A stretch of 64,000 nucleotides of DNA. Source: Blastococcus fimeti. GTDB lineage: Bacteria > Actinomycetota > Actinomycetes > Mycobacteriales > Geodermatophilaceae. Under the pieces are notes generated by a model. It searched no databases, was not told the DNA's origin, and was given only the letters and a program-made list of their open reading frames with translations. How positions within the stretch are numbered: position 1 is the stretch's first letter; every line of letters begins with the position of its first letter. Both the position numbers and the translations under genes were made by a program. Shown piece by piece: positions 42,057 through 50,343 of this stretch. The stretch lies in NCBI GenBank assembly GCA_900102115.1, contig FNAW01000001.1:248001-312000 (forward strand), written 5' to 3'.

Positions 42057-43013
42057 TCAGTCGTCGAACTCGCCGGCGAGCCAGCGGTCGATGATGTTCC
42101 GCGCGATCGAGACCGCCGGCGGCAGGGCGGACAGCCCGTTCCCGGCCAGGAGCTGGTCCCGGGAGAACCAGTGCGCCTCCTCGATCTCGGTGGGGTCGAG
42201 GACCAGCTCGCCGCCCTGCTCCGCCCGCGCGACGAAGCCGAGCATGAGCGACTGGGGGAACGGCCAGGGCTGGCTGCCGACGTACCGGATGTCGGTGACC
42301 TGCAGCCCGACCTCCTCCGCGACCTCGCGGGCGACCGCGGCCTCGAGGGACTCCCCCGGCTCCACGAAGCCCGCGAGGACGGAGTACCGGCCGGGCGGCC
42401 AGATGGCCTGCCGGCCGAGGACGACGTTCCCGGCACCGTCGTGGACCAGCATGATCACCGCGGGGTCGGTGCGCGGGAAGATGTCGGTGCCGGTGGTCGG
42501 GTCGCGCTGGACCCAGCCGGCCCGCTCGATGGTGGTCGGCGCGCCGCTGAGCGGGCTGAACCGGTTGCGCTCGTGCCACTCGAGGATGCCGATCGCCTGC
42601 ACGAGCAACCCGGCGTCGAGGTCGCCGAGCACGGTGCCGAGGTCGCGCAGGTGGGCCCAGGAGTCGACCGGCCGGCCGTTCACGGTGAGCGAGCGCTCGC
42701 CCCTGACCGCGGCGTACGGGACGCCGTCGGCCTCGCCGAGGAAGACGGCGCCGAGCGGCAGCGACGGCTGCTCGTCCCACACCAGCTGCGGCCCGTCGGA
42801 CGCCTCACGGACGGGCACCAGGCGCTGGGCGTCGACGGTCAGCACGCGGACCGACCGGCCGCCCGTCGGGTCGGGCAGTGCGCGGGCCAGGTGCGCCCGG
42901 TCGTGCGCCACGCGCGAGAGCACCGGGACGGCGCCGGTCGACGGCGTCGCGCCGTCCGGCCAGGCCGAGGAGCCCCGCATGCGGTCCGGGTCGCCGGTGC
43001 GCGGCGTCGTCAC
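42057..43013 (-). CDS. nudC: NAD(+) diphosphatase NudC
   Basis: A 318-residue Nudix enzyme that splits NADH and can remove NAD caps from RNA. The Nudix box is GFVEPGESLEAAVAREVAEE (215-234) and the NudC-specific SQPWPFPQS follows (248-256). The zinc ribbon is absent: the FCPxCG site reads FSPLSG (S153, S156) and the later cysteines are also missing. The GTG at 43013 overlaps the M16 beta gene stop by GTGA, so these three genes form one operon. Confidence 0.92.
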   Translation of the reverse strand: MTTPRTGDPDRMRGSSAWPDGATPSTGAVPVLSRVAHDRAHLARALPDPTGGRSVRVLTVDAQRLVPVREASDGPQLVWDEQPSLPLGAVFLGEADGVPYAAVRGERSLTVNGRPVDSWAHLRDLGTVLGDLDAGLLVQAIGILEWHERNRFSPLSGAPTTIERAGWVQRDPTTGTDIFPRTDPAVIMLVHDGAGNVVLGRQAIWPPGRYSVLAGFVEPGESLEAAVAREVAEEVGLQVTDIRYVGSQPWPFPQSLMLGFVARAEQGGELVLDPTEIEEAHWFSRDQLLAGNGLSALPPAVSIARNIIDRWLAGEFDD

Positions 43014-44371
43014 GACTGCACGTCCCGGCGGACGGTGAGCGGCCCGAGCGCGGCCAGCTGGGCCTCGGCCACCTCGGCGTCGCCGACGACGACGCCGGTG
43101 AGCGCCCCGGGGGCGAGGTAGCGGCGCGCGACGTCCTGCACCTGGTCGACGGTCACCGCCTCGAGCGCCCGCTGGTGCTCGGCCAGCCAGCCGACCGGCA
43201 GCCCCGCGCCGACCAGCGCGGAGAGCGTGCTCGCCAGGCCGGCGTGGGTCGCCGTCGACAGCGCCATGCTGCCCAGGACGTACCGGCGCGCGGCGTCGAG
43301 CTCGGCCTCGGTGACCGGCGTCAGTGCCATCCGGCCCAGCTCGTAAACGGTCTCCATCAGCGCCGGGCCGGTCACCTCGGTGGCGACGTCGGCCTCGACG
43401 AGGACGGAGGAGGCGGCGGCCTGGTGCTCCACGGCGCTGCGCGGGCTGTAGCTGTAGCCCCGCCGCTCGCGGATGTTCTCGACCAGCCGGGAGGAGAAGT
43501 AGCCACCGAAGACCATGGCCGCCAGCCGCACGGCGGGCAGGTCGGGATCGGTGCGCCCCGGCGCCGGGCCACCCAGCCGGATGTTGGACTGCACGGCACC
43601 GGGCCGGTCGACGAGCTCCAGCACCGGGGCGTGCAGGGCGGTCGCCGGTGCGGACTCGGCGGCCTGGTCCGTGCCGGTCCAGCCGGCCAGCGCCTCGGCG
43701 ACGGCGTCGCCCGCGGCCGCGGGGTCGAGGTCGCCGACCAGCACGAGCGTGCTGCCGGCGGGCAGCACCCGGTTGCCGTGCAGCGCGCCGAGGTCGGCAC
43801 CGGTGACCGCCGCGACCAGCGCGGGGTCGGGCAGCGCGATGGCGTAGGGGTGCCCGGCGTAGCGGCGGGCGCCCAGGGCCGCCCGGGCGAGGACGGCAGG
43901 CTGCGACCGGGCGATCGTGATCCGCTCGGCGAGCCGCTCGCGCTCGCCCTCGACGCCGTCGGCCGGGTAGGTGGCCGAGGTGAGCAGCTCGGCCAGCACG
44001 CCGAGGACCGGGCGGAGGCCGCCGGGCAGCAGCGTGGTGCCGAACAGCAGGCGGTCGCTGTCGGCCGACACGGACATCTCCGCGCCGTGGCCCTGCAGCA
44101 GCTGCGCGATGCCGGTCTGGTCGTGCGACGCCGTCCCGAGCAGCACCGCCCCGGAGAGGACGGACGCCTCGGCGGTGTGCCCCTCGGCGGAGCCGGCGTC
44201 GGGCGCGGCGAACGGGACCCGGAGGCGGAGCTCGATCAGCGGGACGCCGGGCCGCGGCACGACCACCAGGCGCAGCCCGTTGGCCAGGGTGGTCTCCGTG
44301 GCGGCCGGGACCGGCTGCGGCCGGGGCGGGCCGAGCGGCGGGATGAGGGAGAGGTCCAGGGTCACGGTCAC
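43010..44371 (-). CDS. M16 family peptidase, non-catalytic subunit
   Basis: A 453-residue M16 protein that lacks HxxEH. Its usual place reads GSAEGHTAEASVLS. It keeps the fold (for example ALHGNRVLPAGSTLVLVGDL and RGYSYSPRSAVEHQ, the substrate Arg-Tyr pair). M16B enzymes work as heterodimers of an active zinc subunit with such a partner, and the active one is encoded directly upstream. Starts at GTG 44371 with a GTGA overlap. Confidence 0.88.
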   Translation of the reverse strand: MTVTLDLSLIPPLGPPRPQPVPAATETTLANGLRLVVVPRPGVPLIELRLRVPFAAPDAGSAEGHTAEASVLSGAVLLGTASHDQTGIAQLLQGHGAEMSVSADSDRLLFGTTLLPGGLRPVLGVLAELLTSATYPADGVEGERERLAERITIARSQPAVLARAALGARRYAGHPYAIALPDPALVAAVTGADLGALHGNRVLPAGSTLVLVGDLDPAAAGDAVAEALAGWTGTDQAAESAPATALHAPVLELVDRPGAVQSNIRLGGPAPGRTDPDLPAVRLAAMVFGGYFSSRLVENIRERRGYSYSPRSAVEHQAAASSVLVEADVATEVTGPALMETVYELGRMALTPVTEAELDAARRYVLGSMALSTATHAGLASTLSALVGAGLPVGWLAEHQRALEAVTVDQVQDVARRYLAPGALTGVVVGDAEVAEAQLAALGPLTVRRDVQS

Positions 44372-45678
44372 TGCCGTCCCCCCGCCGGGCGCAGCTCGAG
44401 CACGGCGACGGTGCCGGGATCCAGCCCGCGGGCCGCGGCCTGCACGGCCTCGGGGGGAACGGCGGCGAGCCGGGCGGCCAGCTCGCCGGCGAGCTCGGCC
44501 CGGCCGTGGACCAGCTCGGCGGAGGCGAAGGCCAGGGTGCGGCCGAGCACGGAGTCGGCCTGCCGGAGCAGCTGCGCCTCGGTGCGGGCCTGCACCCGGC
44601 GCAGCTCGTCGGCCGGGACGCCGTCGGTGGCGATCCGGGCGATCTCCTCGTGCACGGCGGCGGTGACCCGCTCGACCGGCACGCCGGCCGGGTGGTGCAC
44701 CTGGGTGGTGAGCAACGTGGCGTCCCGGACGTCGAAGGGGTCGCCGAACAGGCCGACGTAGCTGCTCTGCGCGATGGCGGTGCGGTCGTCGTGGATCAGC
44801 CGGCGCTCCAGCCGCGAGGCGTCGCCCTCGCTGAGCAGCTCGGCCAGCAGGACGGTGCCGAGGTACTCGTCGAAGCGGGCGACCGGATCGGGCACCCGCC
44901 AGCCCAGCGCGACGGCCGGCGCGGTGGCCAGCCGGTCCTCGACCACGGCCGAGCGCACCGAGGTCGGCGCCGGCTCACCGGTGCGCGGGGTCGGCGGCAC
45001 GTCGCGGGCGGGGACCGGGCCGAACCAGCGCTGCACCAGCCGCTCGGTCTCGGCGACGTCGAGATCCCCGCCGATGCAGAGGACGGCGTTGCCGGGCGCG
45101 TAGTAGGTGGAGAAGAAGTCGGCGGCGTCGTCGACGGTCGAGGACTCCAGGTCGACGAACGAGCCGTAGCCGTCGTGGGTGTTCGCGAAGCTCTCGAAGG
45201 CGACCTGCGGCAGCTGCAGCCAGGGGAAGGCGCCGTAGGGCCGGTTGAGCACGTTGACCCGGATCTCCTCCTTCACCACGTCGATCTGGTTGCGGAGGTT
45301 CTCCTCGGTGATCGCCGGGGCCGCCATGCGGTCGGCCTCGAGGAACAGGGCGCGCTCGAGCGCCTCGGCGGGCAGCGCCTCGAAGTAGTTCGTGTAGTCC
45401 TGGTGCGTCGAGCCGTTGAAGGTGCCGCCCGCGGCCTGCACCAGGCGGGCGTGCTCCATCTTCGGGACGTGCGCCGAGCCCTGGAACATCAGGTGCTCGA
45501 AGAGGTGCGCGAAGCCGGTCCGCCCCTCGGGCTCGTTGCGCATGCCGACGTCGTAGAAGACGCTCACCGCCACGACGGGCACGCTGCGGTCCGGGGCCAG
45601 CACGACGCGCAGCCCGTTGTCCAGCGTGAACCGTTCGACCGGATGCCTGAGGGTCAGTTCGGTTCCGGCTGCTGTCAC
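44368..45678 (-). CDS. M16 family zinc peptidase, catalytic subunit
   Basis: A 436-residue M16B processing-peptidase-like protein. The inverted zinc motif is H58-L-F-E61-H62 (GFAHLFEHLMFQG), and the third ligand Glu is in VVKEEIRVNVLNRPYG. GTG at 45678 is chosen: GATTAC 10 bases upstream gives leaderless spacing, and family homology starts nearby. A start at 45744 is possible. It is the first gene of an operon with the inactive partner and nudC. Such pairs clip short exposed peptides. Confidence 0.88.
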   Translation of the reverse strand: MTAAGTELTLRHPVERFTLDNGLRVVLAPDRSVPVVAVSVFYDVGMRNEPEGRTGFAHLFEHLMFQGSAHVPKMEHARLVQAAGGTFNGSTHQDYTNYFEALPAEALERALFLEADRMAAPAITEENLRNQIDVVKEEIRVNVLNRPYGAFPWLQLPQVAFESFANTHDGYGSFVDLESSTVDDAADFFSTYYAPGNAVLCIGGDLDVAETERLVQRWFGPVPARDVPPTPRTGEPAPTSVRSAVVEDRLATAPAVALGWRVPDPVARFDEYLGTVLLAELLSEGDASRLERRLIHDDRTAIAQSSYVGLFGDPFDVRDATLLTTQVHHPAGVPVERVTAAVHEEIARIATDGVPADELRRVQARTEAQLLRQADSVLGRTLAFASAELVHGRAELAGELAARLAAVPPEAVQAAARGLDPGTVAVLELRPAGGRQ

Positions 45679-45744
45679 GCCTGCGACAGTAATCGCGAGC
45701 GCCCGCGGCGCGCCGTTCGGCTGACTGGTTACCGGGGCAAGCAT

Positions 45745-45956
45745 CGCTAGTACGTGCGGTGGCCAGTCGACCTGCGGAGCCAGCGACGCTGCGGCTGTCG
45801 TCGGCTGCGTACCCGGTCGCTCGGCGATGGAGCGTCGGATCGGCGAGAGCCCTCACGCCCCCTCACGGGGACCACTCGAACGTCTCCTGCGCTCAATGTG
45901 TCAGACCGCCTCTCTACGGTCCGACCAACGAAGCGTCGACGGAGCAAGGAGTTTTC
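45745..45956. other. 212-base non-coding flank of the low-GC gene
   Basis: Between the M16 operon start and the low-GC gene. Composition drops toward the right. I see no integrase, tRNA or inverted repeat here. The 7-base string CGCTAGT (45745-45751) recurs beyond the island at 48427-48433, too short to prove insertion. Confidence 0.35.
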
Positions 45957-48395
45957 ATGCGTGTTCCCGGTGATTCTCACGAGTCGCTTCGTACGGTCGG
46001 CCGCATCGATTGGTCTTCATTAGGTGCCGATCCAGCCGGCGATCTATCCCTCTTCGCCGGTTGCGAAGACGTCGCTCAGCTGAGCGAGGCGCTTCGCCAG
46101 CAGGTCGAGGCTGAGTTAGGGCGCATACGAGACCTGGTCGGCGAGGCCGACGCTTTCGACGTTATTGAACTCATGCGGATGCGAGAAATCCCTCCCGTCC
46201 CCGACCTTACTTTCAGCATTGGCCATGAGGGCTCCGCCGCGGTCGTGGAACTGGTAGCACTACAGCTCCTCGCACGAGAGTCACGGAAGCCTGATCCGAT
46301 TCCTCGCGAAGAAACTCAGCCCCATGAAGCAGTAGACGAGCTCCATGCCCGGGCGAGCCGACTCCTGCGCTTGGCGACTTTCAAGATGCAGATCGAAGGC
46401 AGACTGCAGTCCGACGAACCCCTTGCCCGTCTTGCAAGCGAGTATCAGAGCAGCCTTGTCAGCATCCGAGCGATGCAGTATGCGGTCATTCAGGACCGCA
46501 TCAACGACGAGCTCTTCGACAACCCGACCTTGGACTCCATACTGAGGGAAACGCTTGGCTTCACGTACAAGGATTTGGTGCGCGTCCGAGACGGCATCCA
46601 AAGTGTCTACAGCGAGAAACTCATACGCGTCCGCGACATCCTCGGCGCCGTTGCCGTCGAATCGCGCGGTGGACGAGTCGCGCAAAGTGACGACCGGATC
46701 AACGAAGGACGCCAGGCCTTTATCGACTTTCTATTTCTGCCAGGCGTTCGCGCTTCCTTTCGCATCGAAGATATCACCGAGGCCACAGGTATTGCGCGGT
46801 CGACGGTTCGGTCCGTCCTCGACAAGTTCAGTACGTCCTTCGGAATGCGGCGTGACTCGACAGATGTCACGCTCGATTTTCTGCGGGGGCGGAACCCCTT
46901 GGCGACTACGACGCTAGTGGTTGACGCAGCGGGGAATTACCTACTGGTCAGTCTGACCATAGGCACCGACTCCCTCCGCCGACTAGTTGAGGCCGAACTG
47001 AAGGAGACAGCTCACTGGAAGCGCTACGAACGAGTTCGAACTATGACGAGTGAGCGACTAGCCAAGGACAGTATTGCCGCCGCGCTGCGGCCAACATTCA
47101 AAAGGGCAAACGTCAAGTACTTCTCGCCGCGAGACGGCATCTCGCCGACCGAACTGGGACGCGACTGTGCAGACCTGACTGGATTAGGTCAGCAGACCGA
47201 GGCTGACGGCCTGTTCATCAATGGAGACGTCGCGATCTGTCTAGAGGTCAAGGCTCGATCAATCGCCGATCAGGCCCGGAGTGGGGACTTGCTGAGGCTA
47301 ATTCGGGACCTGCGGGCCACAATCGGGTCGGCAGCTCAACAGGCTAGGCGCCTGGAGTTGTTGATTGAAAGCAATGGAGGCTTATGGCTCGAGGACCGCA
47401 CATGGTTAGACTTATCGAACGTCCAAGAGGTCAGATCCATCGTAGTCGGTCTCGATGATTACGGACCAGCCGGCATTGTGCTTGATGAGTTGAGACGTGG
47501 CGGAATCATCGCTGACAGCAAGCTACCTTGGGTCGCGTCTCTTCATGATCTGATGACTATTAGTCTGACACTGGACCGCCCTGCAGAATTCCTCCTTTAC
47601 GTTCAGCGCCGATCCGCCTCCGGAGTTGCACGCCATTACCGCGCAGTGGACGAGCTCGACCTCTTCATGCTTTTCCTCCAGGGGGGCCTTTTTGTAGAGC
47701 CGGATCCCGACGAGGTCTATCAACGTTATCCGAGCAGCCAGCCACCGACAAAAGCCGATTATCGTCGTTTCAATCAGGACAATCAGACAACTCGGGTGGG
47801 GACCTTCACGGACCCTCTAGACGCTTGGGTGTATTCCATGGACGGCGACGAAGGTAGGCGCGTCTCCAAACCAACTTTCAGGGCGAGCCCGTGGGTACTT
47901 CGGCTCGTGGATCACCTTGCGGACCGACAGTCCCCCGGATGGCTACGATTCGGGGCTGACTTGCTAGCCCTCTCGGGTCGTGCACAGTCGGAACTGGCCT
48001 CCGCGACCAAGAAGCTCATCAAGCAGACAAGAATAGACGGTAAGCCGCACCGGCTAGCACAGGGATTCGCTGGAGACGACGGGTACGTCCTCGTCGTAGC
48101 ACAGACGCGCCCAGGAACCGCAGAAATCGTTCATTCAACGGCATCTTTGGAGACTTACCTTCGCGCCAAGAAGCATCACATTAGGGCAGACCGCGCCCTG
48201 GGGATACTCGTCGAGAAGGATTCATCCATTTCCCATGTCTTTTACGAAGACAAAGACAGTGCAGGTGACCCTGACATGGATGCGTTAGTGACCGCCATGC
48301 AGCTTGGCTCAGTCCCCCCAACCGGTCGGCCGATACCGCCCCTAGCGAAGAGGTACGCAGCCGCTAAGCGCAAACGCAAAGGGCTGAAGCGCTAA
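45957..48395 (+). CDS. Low-GC orphan gene: 812-residue protein with HTH and PD-(D/E)XK-like nuclease motif
   Basis: I do not recognise this family. ATG 45957 has AAGGAG 6 bases upstream. GC in a sample line (47521-47580) is 31/60, against 44/60 in the next gene (48481-48540), and the stop is TAA, so recent transfer is likely. Residues 1-230 are mostly helical. Residues about 271-291 form a helix-turn-helix (EDITEATGIARSTVRSVLDK). D417 and E430-x-K432 (EADGLF, then AICLEVKAR), followed by QQAR (461-464), match the PD-(D/E)XK pattern. Residues 500-780 are undefined. A basic tail (RKRKGLKR-like, 802-812) could touch DNA. A stand-alone restriction or defence nuclease is the best guess, but it is inference. 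Confidence 0.8.
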   Translation: MRVPGDSHESLRTVGRIDWSSLGADPAGDLSLFAGCEDVAQLSEALRQQVEAELGRIRDLVGEADAFDVIELMRMREIPPVPDLTFSIGHEGSAAVVELVALQLLARESRKPDPIPREETQPHEAVDELHARASRLLRLATFKMQIEGRLQSDEPLARLASEYQSSLVSIRAMQYAVIQDRINDELFDNPTLDSILRETLGFTYKDLVRVRDGIQSVYSEKLIRVRDILGAVAVESRGGRVAQSDDRINEGRQAFIDFLFLPGVRASFRIEDITEATGIARSTVRSVLDKFSTSFGMRRDSTDVTLDFLRGRNPLATTTLVVDAAGNYLLVSLTIGTDSLRRLVEAELKETAHWKRYERVRTMTSERLAKDSIAAALRPTFKRANVKYFSPRDGISPTELGRDCADLTGLGQQTEADGLFINGDVAICLEVKARSIADQARSGDLLRLIRDLRATIGSAAQQARRLELLIESNGGLWLEDRTWLDLSNVQEVRSIVVGLDDYGPAGIVLDELRRGGIIADSKLPWVASLHDLMTISLTLDRPAEFLLYVQRRSASGVARHYRAVDELDLFMLFLQGGLFVEPDPDEVYQRYPSSQPPTKADYRRFNQDNQTTRVGTFTDPLDAWVYSMDGDEGRRVSKPTFRASPWVLRLVDHLADRQSPGWLRFGADLLALSGRAQSELASATKKLIKQTRIDGKPHRLAQGFAGDDGYVLVVAQTRPGTAEIVHSTASLETYLRAKKHHIRADRALGILVEKDSSISHVFYEDKDSAGDPDMDALVTAMQLGSVPPTGRPIPPLAKRYAAAKRKRKGLKR

Positions 48396-48432
48396 GTCGG
48401 CCAGCGACGAACGGTGCGGTTGCTCGCGCTAG

Positions 48433-49311
48433 TCAGAGCACCTCGACGGCGGCGATGAGGCGGTCGATGACGCCGTAGAGCTCGGCGTGGGTGTTCGGGA
48501 TCGAGATGTACAGCAGCGCCGGCGCGGGGCGGCCGACGTCGATGAGCAGCAGCGCGGCCCGCTCCCCCGAGGCGTCGTACCCCTCGACGTCCCAGGCGAG
48601 CTGGAACTCGAGGAGGTGCGCGTCGCGCCCGTCGACCGTGGTCGCCTCGTCGCGCAGGATCCGGCGCTCGTTGGGCTGGGGGTAGTAGTTGCCGCGCACG
48701 CTGTCGGCGAGGGCCGCGACCGTGGTGGGCAGGGTGCCCGGCCCCGACCAGCCGTAGCCCTCGGCGACCGGCCCCGACGTCACCTGGGCGATGAACTGGC
48801 CGACCGGGGTGTCCTCCTGGGTCGTGAAGTACTGGCCCGCGACCGCCGTGGTCTCGGGCATGGCGGCGAGGCCGTACTCGAGCCACCCGGTGCCGAGGTA
48901 GGGGTAGGCGATCCCGGCCTCTTCGTCGACGATCCGCACCGTGCCGGGGGCGAAGGTGGGCCCCGACGGCGACTGGCCGGTCGAGGGCAGCGGATCGCGC
49001 GCCGCGACGGCGTCGTCGTCTCCCCCGGTCCCGACGACCAGCGCCAGCACCACCGCGAGCACGAGGCCCAGGACGCCGGCGGCCACCCACGCCGCCCGGC
49101 GCGGACGCCTCGGCGCCGGACCGGGTGCCGGCGCCCACGGGGCCGTCAGGCGCTGCGGTGCCGAGGGCGAGCTCTGGACGGCGACGCCCGGGCCGACCGG
49201 GGTGGCGACGTCGGACCACGCGGACCCGCTCCACCAGCGGACCATCCCCGGCGTGCCGTCGGGGTCGGCGTACCAGCCCGGCGGCGGGCTCGGCGGGCCG
49301 GAGGAGGTCAC
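48433..49311 (-). CDS. DUF2510 domain membrane protein
   Basis: A 292-residue protein. An N-terminal DUF2510 motif (PPGWYADPDGTPGMVRWWSG) is followed by a Pro/Ala linker, one membrane segment (about residues 73-92, AAWVAAGVLGLVLAVVLALV), and a soluble outer domain of about 190 residues. The topology suggests a cell-surface protein with its DUF2510 part inside. Function is unknown. It starts at GTG 49311 and ends 38 bases from the low-GC gene. Confidence 0.82.
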   Translation of the reverse strand: MTSSGPPSPPPGWYADPDGTPGMVRWWSGSAWSDVATPVGPGVAVQSSPSAPQRLTAPWAPAPGPAPRRPRRAAWVAAGVLGLVLAVVLALVVGTGGDDDAVAARDPLPSTGQSPSGPTFAPGTVRIVDEEAGIAYPYLGTGWLEYGLAAMPETTAVAGQYFTTQEDTPVGQFIAQVTSGPVAEGYGWSGPGTLPTTVAALADSVRGNYYPQPNERRILRDEATTVDGRDAHLLEFQLAWDVEGYDASGERAALLLIDVGRPAPALLYISIPNTHAELYGVIDRLIAAVEVL

Positions 49312-49366
49312 GGCGCAACCCTAGGCCGCGGGCGTAGCGTGCCGTCGACGATTCGAGGAGGACGCC

Positions 49367-50143
49367 GTGGACGTCGCGCTCGTCGTCGACCGGCTGCGGG
49401 CGGCCGGCTGCGTGTTCGCCGAGGACGAGGCGGAGCTGCTGGTCGCCGAGGCGGCCTCGCCCGGCCGGCTCGAGGACCTGGTACGCCGTCGGGTGGCCGG
49501 GGAGCCGCTGGAGCACCTGGTCGGCTGGACCGCCTTCGACGGCCTGCGGATCGCCGTCGGGGCCGGCGTGTTCGTGCCGCGCCGGCGCACCGAACTGCTG
49601 GTGCGCGAGGCCGCCGCGCTGATCCGGCCGGGCGCCGTCGTCGTCGACCTGTGCTGCGGGTCGGGCGCGGTCGGCGCGGCGCTGCTCGCCCGGCAGCCGG
49701 GCATCGACCTGCACGCCGCCGACGTCGACCCGGTCGCGGTGCGCTGTGCCCGGGGCAACCTGCCCGGCGTCCCGGTGCACGAGGGCGACCTGTTCGCCGC
49801 CCTGCCGGCGGACCTGCGCGGCCGGGTGGACGTCCTGGCCGCCAACGTGCCCTACGTGCCCACGACCGCGCTGGCCCTGATGCCACCGGAGGCCCGGGAC
49901 CACGAGCCGCGCACCGCCCTCGACGGCGGGGACGACGGGCTGGCGGTCGCCCGGCGCGTGATCGACGGCGCCCCGGAGTGGCTGGCGCCCGGCGGCTCGC
50001 TGCTGTTCGAGGCGGGGACGGCGCAGCTCCCCGCGGCGGTCGCCGCGCTGACCGCCGCCGGGCTGCGGCCGCGGGTGGTCGCGGACGACGAGCGGGGGGC
50101 GACCGTCGTCGTCGGAGGCCGCGGGTCGAGACTGGACGGGTGA
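49367..50143 (+). CDS. PrmC-like protein N(5)-glutamine methyltransferase (putative)
   Basis: A 258-residue SAM methyltransferase. The SAM loop is VVDLCCGSGAVGAAL and the PrmC catalytic NPPY is replaced by NVPYVPT. HemK/PrmC enzymes methylate the GGQ glutamine of release factors, but this divergent copy may act on something else, since actinobacteria usually carry a true prmC beside prfA. GAGGAGG precedes the GTG at 49367. Its stop overlaps the next gene by GTGA. Confidence 0.82.
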   Translation: MDVALVVDRLRAAGCVFAEDEAELLVAEAASPGRLEDLVRRRVAGEPLEHLVGWTAFDGLRIAVGAGVFVPRRRTELLVREAAALIRPGAVVVDLCCGSGAVGAALLARQPGIDLHAADVDPVAVRCARGNLPGVPVHEGDLFAALPADLRGRVDVLAANVPYVPTTALALMPPEARDHEPRTALDGGDDGLAVARRVIDGAPEWLAPGGSLLFEAGTAQLPAAVAALTAAGLRPRVVADDERGATVVVGGRGSRLDG

Positions 50144-50343
50144 GCGACGACGCGCCGATCTGCTCGGCGAAGGGCTGCCCGGCACCGGCGAGCTACGCCC
50201 TGGTCTGGAACAACCCGAAGCTGCACACGCCCGACCGGGAGAAGATCTGGCTGGCGTGCGAGGAGCACCGGGAGTCGCTGTCGCACCACCTGGCGAGCCG
50301 CTCGTTCCTCCGCCGGGTGGATCCGCTCGACCGGCCGGCCTAG
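50140..50343 (+). CDS. Small Cys/His-rich protein
   Basis: A 67-residue protein with C8 and C13 (APICSAKGCPAPA) and a later C-x2-H in WLACEEHRESL, a likely zinc site. GTG at 50140 overlaps the methyltransferase stop by GTGA. Similar small proteins are widespread in actinobacteria but unnamed. The stop shares a CTAG with the convergent peptidase gene. Confidence 0.72.
   Translation: MSDDAPICSAKGCPAPASYALVWNNPKLHTPDREKIWLACEEHRESLSHHLASRSFLRRVDPLDRPA

Noticed and set aside
45759..45956. In-frame upstream extension of the low-GC gene by 66 codons
   Set aside because: AAGGAG lies at the right distance before ATG 45957, and the extension is Arg/Pro-rich with no sign of a folded domain.
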